Of a stretch of DNA of 64,000 bases, positions 30,386 to 38,882 are shown piece by piece. The stretch's first letter is position 1, and the number at the start of each line of letters is the position of its first letter. Source of the stretch: Gammaproteobacteria bacterium (lineage in GTDB: Bacteria > Pseudomonadota > Gammaproteobacteria > HTCC5015); NCBI GenBank assembly GCA_016928055.1, contig JAFGLM010000033.1, forward strand, positions 34,764 through 98,763, read 5' to 3'. The notes beneath the pieces were generated by a model that saw only the letters and a program-made list of their open reading frames with translations, did not search any database and had not been told where the DNA came from. Position numbers and translations under genes: made by a program.

Positions 30386-31519
30386 ATGGCAGAGATAAAA
30401 ATATTGCTTCAGGGCCTGATCGAAAATGATGACCATGATTCTGCCGTTAACAAATTGCTTGAACTAGGGAATATTGATAGTTATTTGTTAAGCTTGGCTT
30501 TCGTGCGCAGTAATGGCGTTGAAAGATTGAGCGAGAATTTAAGGAAAATATCTGATAAAACACAAGTATTTCTTGGGATAAGAAATGGTATAACATCCAT
30601 ACAGAGTATTTTATTACTGTTTAGATTAGGAATAAAACCATATGCTGTTGATACAGCAGCAAATAACAAAATATTTCATCCTAAGATCTATGCGGCCTAC
30701 AACATCGAAAATGCATATGTCATTTTAGGGAGTGCCAATCTCACCTTTGGAGGGCTTAATAGAAATATAGAGGCAAGTTCTTATGTTAAATTAAATCGAA
30801 ATACACCGACAGATGAAGAATATCTAAGAAAGTTGGTACAAGTAATCAGTGGTATGCCGATTACATATCCTGAGCATGTTTTCCAAATAACCACTCCAAA
30901 ACAAGCAGTAGCTTTGTTAAAAGAAGGACGACTTGAAGATGAACGCTTAACTCGATTGCCACCTACCAAAAAAGGAGCCCCCAAGAAAGAAAGAGATCTA
31001 CTGGCCCCAATACCTACATATACAAAAACTAGTCCAAAACCACATAAGGGGATCAACAAAAGAATTACTAAAAAAGTTGCGAATTTGGCTATATTGGTTT
31101 GGGAAAGCAGCCCACTAACAGAAAGAAGTTTGAATATCCCTAGTGGAAAGAATACAAATATCACTGGCGATACGAACTTGGGGCTAGGTGCAATGGAAGA
31201 CATCGATTTTCAGCATTATTTTCGAGACAAAGTTTTTTTCGATCTGCACTGGAGTCAAGATCCATCCTCTAAAAGCCCACATCTTGAACGGGCTAAAATC
31301 AATGTGGAATTAATCATAAAGAATATATCGTATGGTGTTTTTAATTTAGAAATCACCCATGATCCGAGAACAAACACGAAAAGTTATGCGCAACGAAATG
31401 TGATGACAAAAATTAAATGGGGGGATGCAAGACCTCTCATTGCCAAGAGAGACCTCCTAAGCAGAACATTAAAACTATACAAAAAAGGTCATAGCGACTT
31501 CGTAATCGTTATTGACTAA
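30386..31519 (+). CDS. PLD-superfamily restriction endonuclease (NgoFVII/BfiI-like)
   Basis: 377 residues. The catalytic HKD-like signature has H98 and K100 in FHPKIYAAY, then GSANLTFGGLNRNIE with N118 and E129. This is the form found in PLD-type nucleases and type II restriction enzymes of the BfiI/NgoFVII group. Such enzymes dimerise to form one metal-independent active site. The C-terminal ~200 residues probably recognise DNA. It is convergent with the methyltransferase gene and overlaps it by 11 bp. AT-rich codon use differs from the neighbours. The target sequence cannot be told from the gene. Confidence 0.8.
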   Translation: MAEIKILLQGLIENDDHDSAVNKLLELGNIDSYLLSLAFVRSNGVERLSENLRKISDKTQVFLGIRNGITSIQSILLLFRLGIKPYAVDTAANNKIFHPKIYAAYNIENAYVILGSANLTFGGLNRNIEASSYVKLNRNTPTDEEYLRKLVQVISGMPITYPEHVFQITTPKQAVALLKEGRLEDERLTRLPPTKKGAPKKERDLLAPIPTYTKTSPKPHKGINKRITKKVANLAILVWESSPLTERSLNIPSGKNTNITGDTNLGLGAMEDIDFQHYFRDKVFFDLHWSQDPSSKSPHLERAKINVELIIKNISYGVFNLEITHDPRTNTKSYAQRNVMTKIKWGDARPLIAKRDLLSRTLKLYKKGHSDFVIVID

Positions 31520-33149
31520 TGTTGCTGCTTGAACGCTGCCGCCTATTACGTAGTCTATCCCACGATTCGTGCATGCATGTAATTTCGGATCTAGATAAGC
31601 CCAAGTCAGCTAGCACCTTAGCATCCTGATGTGTAAGAACCTCGTTAGCTGGCATATTGCGTATCATTTTGTCAAGACCTTTCATTGCTACCCTTGTTTT
31701 ACTAGGAATTGGTATGTAAAGTCGCTCTATTTCAGATGGCACGAGTTCTAGCACGCCACCTCCGTAATGTCTCCCTTCTAGTTCTGAACTTAAAGCTGTA
31801 AATGAGTTAATGAAACAATATACAAGCTTTTTAGCATCAACATCATGGGTGGTTATACGATAAGCCGTATCGGTTGTATAAGCCTCGATTTCATTAAAAA
31901 TCAATCGTGGCATATCATGCGCACGTTTCAGCAACCCAATTGATGTCGAATACACAGATGGAACTTTAAACCAGGGTTTCCTTATTCGGCATTTATAACG
32001 TGTGTGCAATTCTTCTTCTTCGCCCATGCGAATATATTCAAGAACATGGCCCGGAAGTTCAGAAGCATCATTAACATTAAACCAAAGGAAATGTGAAGGT
32101 AGTCCGATTTTTAAATTTTCTTGATGCTGCTTATAATCATACAAGATGCCAGGACAATGCTGACTTCTTCCGAACATAGGGTGAGACCATTTTTTTAATC
32201 CGTACTCATTGATGGTGTCGTTATTTACCAGAAAAAAACTATTTGCTCCTGTTACCAAACCAACATCTACATTTGCTACTTCCGTAAAACGATGAACATT
32301 TGACTTGGAAGATATTCCATCAAACACATCCAACTCTTTCTTTGTTAAAAGCGCTCTTGTCCATTTTCCTTCTACCGTTTTGCCATTGATAAAGTTTGTT
32401 TTGTCGAAGTATGCGCTAGGGCTGTTTTCTAAAAAAGACTTGCCCACAGTTGGGATGATGCCTAGGCCAATTGTATTTTCACTGGTATTTTTCTTTTTCT
32501 CTGCAAGAAATAAAACTGCTCCTTGCAAAGTTCCCTCAAACCATATCTCTTCTGGGTCAATGATAATTATTCTCGTGCAATGCTGTCCAACATAGTAGCG
32601 AAGCGATTGTGCATGTAGCACATGAAGGATTTCAGAAGGAATTACCATTGCTATGCGTCCACCTGGCCTAAGCAAAGACAACGACGCAATTATGAATGGC
32701 ACCCATGCATTAGTGTGTTTCGTAAAAGGAAGATTATGTTTTTTGAAAATCTGCTCGGAAAAATGTTGGTCCTGCTTAGATAAGTATTGGTAACGTATAA
32801 ATGGCGGATTACCAACTACGGCATCAAAACGTATGTTTTTATATTCATTAGTTAAGTACCATTCGAGAAAATCAGCACACTTAATATCTATCAGTGGCTT
32901 TTTTGTTGAGCCTATTCTTTCAGACGCCTTTCTGGCTTCTATAATATCAAGCTCGACAGCAGTGATTATTGCGCTTCTGGGTACCAATGGAGCTAATGCC
33001 TCTAGAAAAACACCGTCACCACAACTTGGTTCAAGAACACTTTTAGGATTTGTTTCTGATACCCATTTCGATAAGTAATGAGCAAGATCTATTGGCGTGT
33101 AATATCCACCACGCAACTTCTGTGCTGATTCATTCTTCTTGAAGTTCAT
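31509..33149 (-). CDS. N6-adenine DNA methyltransferase of the restriction-modification island
   Basis: 546 residues. It begins with the RGGYYTP motif of class I gamma adenine methyltransferases. The SAM motif is VLEPSCGDGVFLEAL (38-52), the catalytic motif NPPF is at 114-117, and the C-terminal half (about 270-500) is a target-recognition region ending HYGGGVLELVPSEIERL. No endonuclease domain is fused to it, so cutting is done by the convergent PLD nuclease. It overlaps the small upstream protein by 4 bp (ATGA). AT-rich composition suggests transfer. Confidence 0.88.
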   Translation of the reverse strand: MNFKKNESAQKLRGGYYTPIDLAHYLSKWVSETNPKSVLEPSCGDGVFLEALAPLVPRSAIITAVELDIIEARKASERIGSTKKPLIDIKCADFLEWYLTNEYKNIRFDAVVGNPPFIRYQYLSKQDQHFSEQIFKKHNLPFTKHTNAWVPFIIASLSLLRPGGRIAMVIPSEILHVLHAQSLRYYVGQHCTRIIIIDPEEIWFEGTLQGAVLFLAEKKKNTSENTIGLGIIPTVGKSFLENSPSAYFDKTNFINGKTVEGKWTRALLTKKELDVFDGISSKSNVHRFTEVANVDVGLVTGANSFFLVNNDTINEYGLKKWSHPMFGRSQHCPGILYDYKQHQENLKIGLPSHFLWFNVNDASELPGHVLEYIRMGEEEELHTRYKCRIRKPWFKVPSVYSTSIGLLKRAHDMPRLIFNEIEAYTTDTAYRITTHDVDAKKLVYCFINSFTALSSELEGRHYGGGVLELVPSEIERLYIPIPSKTRVAMKGLDKMIRNMPANEVLTHQDAKVLADLGLSRSEITCMHESWDRLRNRRQRSSSNISQ

Positions 33150-33358
33150 TCGACAATCCCATTTTTATTATCTATGTCAGATTGATTATTGGAGTTGTCA
33201 AAAAGCGAAGGTTGCTTATCACCATAAATAAGTCCTTCCGCTTCCTTGATAAACCATTCCTTCATTGTTTTTTGCTTATTTTCTAAGGTGGCATAAAGCT
33301 GCCGCTTTAAATCGGGATCGATTTCCAATACAACTCTGCCTGACTTTCCTCGCGCCAT
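33146..33358 (-). CDS. Small ribbon-helix-helix-like protein, probable controller of the R-M genes
   Basis: 70 residues from ATG 33358, beginning MARGKSGRVVLEIDPDLKRQL. A basic N-terminus, a short beta segment (GRVVLEI) and two helices resemble CopG/Arc-type DNA-binding proteins. An AGGTG ribosome site lies 8 nt upstream. The frame is open further upstream, but that part runs over the promoter and palindrome. It is co-transcribed with the methyltransferase, so it is well placed to control it. The function is inferred from fold and place. Confidence 0.7.
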   Translation of the reverse strand: MARGKSGRVVLEIDPDLKRQLYATLENKQKTMKEWFIKEAEGLIYGDKQPSLFDNSNNQSDIDNKNGIVE

Positions 33359-33385
33359 TTTATGAACACCTACGTTACTAATTGA

Positions 33386-33417
33386 TAATGTTATATTACA
33401 TATGTAATATAACATTA
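33386..33417. promoter_or_regulatory. Perfect 32-bp palindrome over the R-M promoter
   Basis: A perfect inverted repeat with no spacer, with arms TAATGTTATATTACAT and ATGTAATATAACATTA. It begins 28 bp upstream of the small RHH-like gene and covers the -10 element. It is the likely operator for autoregulation by that protein. Confidence 0.85.
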
Positions 33418-33433
33418 GTGTGGTAAAAGTCAA
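33406..33433 (-). promoter_or_regulatory. Sigma-70 promoter of the RHH-methyltransferase operon
   Basis: On the minus strand TTGACT (33428-33433), a 16-bp spacer, and TATATT (33406-33411) preceded by TGT, giving an extended -10. The -10 lies inside the palindrome, so a bound repressor would block polymerase. Confidence 0.75.
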
Positions 33434-33496
33434 TTTTTTAATGTAGTTTAAGCAACCATCCCAAATTCCATTTCACTCCATCCAAGCCACAACCCT

Positions 33497-34222
33497 CTAC
33501 CCCTTCAACCCCACCACCCCACAAAAATTAAACCAGTTAAAAAATACTTCCACGCTCCTGAACCCGGCCTCTTTCATCAGCAATATATTATCTTGCGTTC
33601 GATTCGGTATAAGAATATTTTCCAGCGCTTTACGTTTGGCGGCGATTTCCTGGTCGGTATATAAATTGCGTTTTTTGAATTCAAGATACTTTTCGGTAAA
33701 CACATGATTCAATCGTTCGTCTGAGGCGGCGATTTTTTCCACCAGAATCAGGCAACCGGATTTTTTTAGTCCCGAATAAGCATCCTTTAGTAATCGTTCA
33801 CGATTGGCCGGCCGAACAAACTGTAACACCAGATTCATTATCACAGCATCGGTTTGTTCTATGGTTACGCCATCGTTAAGATCTTGCTCAATTAATTTGA
33901 AATTGTTAACACCCAGTTGCAACAGATTTTCTTCGGCGCGTTGCAACATTGGCGCGGAGTTATCAAAACCCTCGAACGTTATGTTTTTTGTTGCCAGTCG
34001 TTTGGATAAAAGCCCTATGGTGGTGCCGGTTGAACAACCCAGGTCGCAAACTTTACCGTTTGCCGGCACAAACTCATCCAGCAGATCGGCGATCATATTC
34101 TGAATTTCAAAATAGAAAGGGATACTGCGCTTGAGCATATCGTCAAACACTGCCGCCACCGCTTCATCAAATGCAAAGGATGATTTGCGGCGGCCGGGGT
34201 CAAGAAACAAAGTATCTTTCAT
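33497..34222 (-). CDS. cmoA: CmoA-like carboxy-SAM synthase
   Basis: SAM-fold enzyme of 241 residues resembling CmoA, which makes carboxy-SAM from SAM and prephenate for the cmo5U34 tRNA modification. The start MKDTLFLDPGRR, FDEAVAAVFDDMLKRSIPFYFEIQNMI and CDLGCSTGTTIGLL match the family, as does the C-terminal KRKALENILIP stretch. CmoB, its usual neighbour, is not in this window. Some relatives may be plain methyltransferases, so the symbol is probable and not certain. Confidence 0.75.
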   Translation of the reverse strand: MKDTLFLDPGRRKSSFAFDEAVAAVFDDMLKRSIPFYFEIQNMIADLLDEFVPANGKVCDLGCSTGTTIGLLSKRLATKNITFEGFDNSAPMLQRAEENLLQLGVNNFKLIEQDLNDGVTIEQTDAVIMNLVLQFVRPANRERLLKDAYSGLKKSGCLILVEKIAASDERLNHVFTEKYLEFKKRNLYTDQEIAAKRKALENILIPNRTQDNILLMKEAGFRSVEVFFNWFNFCGVVGLKG

Positions 34223-34242
34223 GTTTGGTGGGAAATCCTTTA

Positions 34243-34956
34243 TCAGGCCGATTTCCTGTTTCTGATTTTCATATTCAGGAGCTCAACCATGACTGAAAAT
34301 GCCATGGCAAAATAGATATAGCCTCTTGGGATATGAAAATCCAGACCTTCCGCCACCAGCGCAAAACCAATCAGTATTAAAAAACTAAGCGCCAGCATTT
34401 TGATAGTGGGATGATCGTTTACAAAACGGCTGATAGCGCCGGCCGCAAGCATCATCACCGCCACCGCCAACATAATCGCAATCACCATGATCGATAACTG
34501 ATCGACCAGTCCCACGGCGGTAATAACGGAATCGAGTGAAAAAACAATATCCAGCAAGGCAACCTGTACCAGTATCGAAATGTATTGTCTGGCTGCGCGG
34601 CGAATGACCGGCGCGTCAGCATCTATCTCTAACGCGCTATGAATTTCGTGTGTGCTTTTGCTGAGCAGGAATAATCCGCCGGCGATTAGAATAATATCGC
34701 GGCCCGATATTGCCTGATCCAGAATTGAAAATAGCGGCTCGGTTAAACCCATCGCCCAGGTCAAACAAAATAACAGACCGATACGTGTCAGCATCGCCAA
34801 TCCCAGGCCCAGGGTTCTGGCGCTGGGTTGTTGATTTGTCGGTAAGCGGCCGACCAGTATGGAAATAAAAATAATATTGTCGACACCCAATACGATTTCC
34901 AGCGCAGTCAAGGTTGCCAGCGCGATCCAGGCTTGCGGATCTGAAAACCATTCCAT
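34243..34956 (-). CDS. TerC-family integral membrane protein
   Basis: 237 residues with about seven membrane segments. The TerC signature begins WIALATLTALEIVLGVDNIIFISIL and a second aspartate segment LLDIVFSLDSVITAVGLV lies in the middle. These acidic membrane residues are thought to take part in metal ion (manganese or calcium) movement in the family. No CBS or CorC domain is attached. It is 20 bp upstream of cmoA on the same strand. Confidence 0.88.
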   Translation of the reverse strand: MEWFSDPQAWIALATLTALEIVLGVDNIIFISILVGRLPTNQQPSARTLGLGLAMLTRIGLLFCLTWAMGLTEPLFSILDQAISGRDIILIAGGLFLLSKSTHEIHSALEIDADAPVIRRAARQYISILVQVALLDIVFSLDSVITAVGLVDQLSIMVIAIMLAVAVMMLAAGAISRFVNDHPTIKMLALSFLILIGFALVAEGLDFHIPRGYIYFAMAFSVMVELLNMKIRNRKSA

Positions 34957-35049
34957 ATCTGATTACCTGTAAGAGGGGTCGGGGTAGCGATAATACCCGT
35001 TGCGATGGTCTGCCGCCATTATTGCGGCACTGGTTTTGCCTAAGCCAAA

Positions 35050-35943
35050 TCAACCCATAACCAGCTTAGCGGCTTCGTCGTTGAGCCTGTCAATCTCGGG
35101 TTTGAGTTGCTCAAGTTGTCGTAAATTCTCTTCTGCATCCTCGCGTAAAAGGTTGTTTTGCAACGGCGGTTGCTGAACCCCGTAATATTCATTTTTTAAA
35201 AAATTTGCCATATGCACTACGGATGCTTCCAGGCGGAATTCTTCTGTTTCCTGCGGATTAATATAATGCCTGATCGGCAAAACCAGGCTGTTCGGCATAT
35301 GCCATTTCTCAAGCAGAGCGGAGCCCAAATCAGCATGATGAAAACCGAGCACTTGTTGTTCAATGATATGTAAGGCGTCACCACTTTGGATCTGCCGTTG
35401 TGCAATAACTTTTGCCTCCTTCGGTAAGCCGACCCGGATAACCAGTTCACCTATGCTTCGCAACATGCAAGCGGTAAACAGCCTGCCTTCGGGTAAACAG
35501 ACGTGTCGAGCCAGCACCTGTCCGGCGTTCGCAGCGTAGAGATTCTCGTACCAGAATCGATAGGGATTATCGTGAAACGGTATATCTTCAAAATCCCGCA
35601 CGATCTCCGATGCGGCCACCAGGCTGACCACATCATCCAGCCCCACGTAAACCAGCGCCTCGGTGACCGTCGTCACACCACCACCCATGAACAACGGACT
35701 ATTGGCTATCCTCAGGATCTTGCTGCTCAGGCCGACGTCGGTGCGAATAATATCTGCAATATCATCCAATGTGCTGGAAGGTGAATCGAGCTCTGCGAAA
35801 ATACGGCCGGCTACGTTCAGCGACATAGGTATACGGGCACGCTCCAGCAAATGATCAAGATCATTATCCGGTAAGCTAAAAGCCAATCTAACGACCGATC
35901 CCATTCCCTTGTGCCCGATAGGTTTGTCTCTGTTTATCGGCAT
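35050..35943 (-). CDS. HDOD-domain signalling protein
   Basis: 297 residues. The HDOD core runs from about 25 to 230: RIPMSLNVAGRIFAEL, SSTLDDIADIIRTDVGLSSKILRIANSP, and VTEALVYVGLDDVVSLV are typical. HDOD is an HD-related domain without a clear metal site and acts by protein contacts in regulation of motility, biofilm or second messengers. No GGDEF or EAL domain is fused. The function here is unknown. Confidence 0.85.
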   Translation of the reverse strand: MPINRDKPIGHKGMGSVVRLAFSLPDNDLDHLLERARIPMSLNVAGRIFAELDSPSSTLDDIADIIRTDVGLSSKILRIANSPLFMGGGVTTVTEALVYVGLDDVVSLVAASEIVRDFEDIPFHDNPYRFWYENLYAANAGQVLARHVCLPEGRLFTACMLRSIGELVIRVGLPKEAKVIAQRQIQSGDALHIIEQQVLGFHHADLGSALLEKWHMPNSLVLPIRHYINPQETEEFRLEASVVHMANFLKNEYYGVQQPPLQNNLLREDAEENLRQLEQLKPEIDRLNDEAAKLVMG

Positions 35944-36038
35944 GGTCTGGAATTGCTCCAGCTAAAAAATAGGGTTTTTGCCCGCTTTATGTGAAAATTC
36001 AACTACCCGTCAGTTACCACTCGACCTGAGAACATTCA

Positions 36039-37034
36039 ATGCGATCCTATCTGGTGAAAATCTATAAACAAACCCGACTGAAACTGGCTCAGGCATTACA
36101 TTGGCTAAACCAGACGCAAAAAAGGATCAGGGCTTCACAACGGTATTTATTTCTTACAGATCGCTTAATTCAATATGGTTACCTGTGCCGTTTGCATAAA
36201 CGTATCGGTGTCTATCTGCTTTTGTGGCCGACTTTGTGGGCATTGTGGATCGCCGGAGATGGCAAGCCCGATCCGTTGATACTATTCGTGTTCATCTCCG
36301 GTACTGTGTTGATGCGCTCCGCCGGATGCGCAATAAACGATGTCGCTGATCGTCAATTCGATGCCTACGTCACCCGCACCAAAGACCGGCCACTGGTTAT
36401 AGGTACTGTCAAACCGGTTGAGGCAATCGGCGTTTTTGTCGTGCTCAGCCTGCTGGCCTTCGCCCTGGTTATCCTGACGAATGAACTGACCGTAAAACTG
36501 GCATTTGCCGGACTGGCACTGACTATTTTGTATCCATTTGCCAAACGTTTTACCTACATGCCGCAAATGATATTGGGTGCGGCATTTGCCTGGGCTGTGC
36601 CAATGGTCTTTGCTGCACAAACCGGTGAAATTCCGCTAATCGCCTGGCTGCTTTACACAGCAACACTGCTATGGACCGTCGCTTATGACACCATGTACGC
36701 GATGGTTGATCGTGAAGACGATCTTAAAATCGGCGTTAAATCAACGGCGATTCTTTTCGGCGAAGCGGATGTTGTAATCACGATGTTTCTGCAGGGTTTA
36801 ACACTGCTGGCACTACTATTGGCCGGCAAACAACTGCAATTCAGTATCTGGTATTACGCCGGCCTGCTGGCGGCAGCCGGACTGATGATTTATCAATATC
36901 GTCTAATTCGTCGTCGGCAGCCTGCCGATTGCTTCAAAGCCTTTTTAAATAATCATCTGGTGGGCATGGCGGTGTTTGCCGGATTACTGATTCATTATTT
37001 AACGGTTATCTTTGGAGCCGTTGAGGTGAGCTAA
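36039..37034 (+). CDS. ubiA: 4-hydroxybenzoate octaprenyltransferase
   Basis: Membrane prenyltransferase of ubiquinone synthesis. The first aspartate motif is NDVADRQFD (100-108) and the second is DREDDLKIG (about 222-230). Eight or so membrane helices follow KRIGVYLLLWPTLWALWIA. The predicted product is 331 residues, with about 40 extra basic residues before the usual start of the family. No internal ATG offers a shorter start, so either an alternative codon is used or the extension is real. ubiC is not adjacent. Confidence 0.92.
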   Translation: MRSYLVKIYKQTRLKLAQALHWLNQTQKRIRASQRYLFLTDRLIQYGYLCRLHKRIGVYLLLWPTLWALWIAGDGKPDPLILFVFISGTVLMRSAGCAINDVADRQFDAYVTRTKDRPLVIGTVKPVEAIGVFVVLSLLAFALVILTNELTVKLAFAGLALTILYPFAKRFTYMPQMILGAAFAWAVPMVFAAQTGEIPLIAWLLYTATLLWTVAYDTMYAMVDREDDLKIGVKSTAILFGEADVVITMFLQGLTLLALLLAGKQLQFSIWYYAGLLAAAGLMIYQYRLIRRRQPADCFKAFLNNHLVGMAVFAGLLIHYLTVIFGAVEVS

Positions 37035-37765
37035 CGTTTGCCGGCAACCACTGTTCGCGCCACAGACCAGACCTGCACTCGTTCAACACCATTGCGTTTC
37101 AATAATTTTGCCAGTGCGTCAACCGTAGCGCCGGTTGTCACCACATCATCGATTATCGCGACGCTGTTAACCGTTGGCTTTTGATTGATCATAAAAGCGT
37201 TACGCAGGTTCTTCGCGCGTTGCCTGGCCGGTAAAGCACTTTGCTGAGGTGTGTCGATGTGCCGCAAACAGAGCTCACCTCCAATCGGGATTGAAAAATG
37301 GCGAGCCAGGGGCCGTGCCAATTCCAGTGCCTGATTAAAACCTCTTGCGCGCAAGCGATTGACATGCAGCGGTACCGGCACAATCGTCTCCGGTCGTTCC
37401 GGTATTAATGGTTGTAGATAATCGAGCAATAAACCCGCCAGAACCGGCACGTGACTGAGGCTGGCATTGTACTTTAGGCGCTGCACCAACCAGTCAACCG
37501 GATTCTCATATCGAAACGGCGATAACAGGCAATCGAAATGTGGCGGTTGTTGCAGGCACTGGCCGCAAATTATTTTCTCATCGCCTGCCGTGGATTCAGA
37601 CAACGGCACTCCACAACAATAACAATGTGCTTTAATCGCAGGCAGCTGTGACTGGCAAGCTATACATAAATCTCTATCGCTCGCACCGCTTTCGCCGCAC
37701 AACACACAGGTCGGCGGGAAAATAAGTTTACGCAGTTTTTTCAAGCCCTTGTAAACCACGCCCAT
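37031..37765 (-). CDS. comF: ComF-family phosphoribosyltransferase-like protein
   Basis: 244 residues. The N-terminus has paired cysteines of a zinc-binding region (CVLCGESG, LCIACQSQ, CYCCGVPL, ICGQCLQQ). The C-terminal half is a PRTase fold with VAIIDDVVTTGATVDAL. The family is linked to DNA uptake and to the use of external DNA (ComF/GntX). dprA is the only other competence-type gene in this window. It is convergent with ubiA (4-bp overlap). Confidence 0.88.
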   Translation of the reverse strand: MGVVYKGLKKLRKLIFPPTCVLCGESGASDRDLCIACQSQLPAIKAHCYCCGVPLSESTAGDEKIICGQCLQQPPHFDCLLSPFRYENPVDWLVQRLKYNASLSHVPVLAGLLLDYLQPLIPERPETIVPVPLHVNRLRARGFNQALELARPLARHFSIPIGGELCLRHIDTPQQSALPARQRAKNLRNAFMINQKPTVNSVAIIDDVVTTGATVDALAKLLKRNGVERVQVWSVARTVVAGKR

Positions 37766-37853
37766 CCCTTCCAGTTAACTAAGATTTGCGGCACACTACG
37801 CCCCCTGATTTCCATGGCCTTATGTTTTTTTACAGTTTCAAAGGGTATCACCA

Positions 37854-38858
37854 ATGAGTACGACCGTCACAGTTCGCCACGACTGGCAGCTCGATGAAAT
37901 TGAGCAGTTACTGGCGCTGCCGTTTAACGAACTTCTGTTTCGCGCCCATAGCCTGCACCGTCAGATCTTTAATCCCAATGAGGTGCAGATCAGTTCGCTA
38001 TTGAGCATCAAGACCGGCTCCTGTCCGGAAGATTGCAGCTATTGCCCGCAAAGTGCACACTACAACACCGAACTCGAAAAAGAGCGCCTGTTGGCGGTTA
38101 CTGAGGTAATCGAGGCGGCTCGTCAGGCCAAAGCCAACGGTGCCACCCGTTTTTGCATGGGCGCTGCCTGGCGCAATCCGACTGATAAGAATCTTGATCA
38201 GGTCATCGATATGATTGAAGCGGTGCATGCCGAGGGACTGGAAACCTGCGTGACGCTGGGGATGTTAACCGCGCAACAAGCGAGCAAGTTAAAACAGGCG
38301 GGGCTTGATTACTACAATCACAACCTTGATACCTCACCCGAATTTTACGGTGAGATCATCAGCACCCGAACCTATGAAGACCGACTGAAAACACTCGAAC
38401 ATGTCCGTGATGCCGATATTCACGTCTGTAGTGGCGGCATCGTCGGAATGGGCGAGAGTCCGACTGACCGGGCCGGCTTATTGCAACAGCTGGCCAATCT
38501 TCCCAAACACCCGGACTCGGTACCGATCAATATGCTGGTGCAAGTCAAAGGCACGCCACTCTACGGTCAGGCGCCGCTTGATCCGATTGAATTTGTTCGC
38601 ATCGTTGCCGCGGCGCGTATCTTGATGCCCAAATCCCATGTCCGTCTATCGGCCGGGCGCACGGAAATGTCCGAGTCAACCCAGGCGCTGTGTTTTTTTG
38701 CCGGTGCCAATTCGATTTTTTACGGTGAAAAATTACTGACTACCGATAATCCGACGACGCAGACTGATCAGGCGCTGTTTAGTAAATTGGGCATCGCCGC
38801 GCAACAACCAAAACCATTACAATCATGCCAACTGGATAAAACCGCAAACTCTTCCTAA
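37854..38858 (+). CDS. bioB: Biotin synthase
   Basis: Radical SAM enzyme that inserts sulphur into dethiobiotin. It is 334 residues, with the 4Fe-4S motif C57-x3-C61-x2-C64 in [12 protein letters not shown] and the 2Fe-2S ligands further on ([26 protein letters not shown]). It is followed 24 bp later by bioF. The cluster lacks bioH, bioC and bioD within this window. Confidence 0.97.
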   Translation: MSTTVTVRHDWQLDEIEQLLALPFNELLFRAHSLHRQIFNPNEVQISSLLSIKTGSCPEDCSYCPQSAHYNTELEKERLLAVTEVIEAARQAKANGATRFCMGAAWRNPTDKNLDQVIDMIEAVHAEGLETCVTLGMLTAQQASKLKQAGLDYYNHNLDTSPEFYGEIISTRTYEDRLKTLEHVRDADIHVCSGGIVGMGESPTDRAGLLQQLANLPKHPDSVPINMLVQVKGTPLYGQAPLDPIEFVRIVAAARILMPKSHVRLSAGRTEMSESTQALCFFAGANSIFYGEKLLTTDNPTTQTDQALFSKLGIAAQQPKPLQSCQLDKTANSS

Positions 38859-38882
38859 TCGCTAACAAGAAAAACCGGCACG

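Noticed and set aside
31509..33149. Single-chain type IIG restriction-methyltransferase
   Set aside because: The methyltransferase has no nuclease motif before its RGGYYTP start; a separate PLD nuclease lies beside it.
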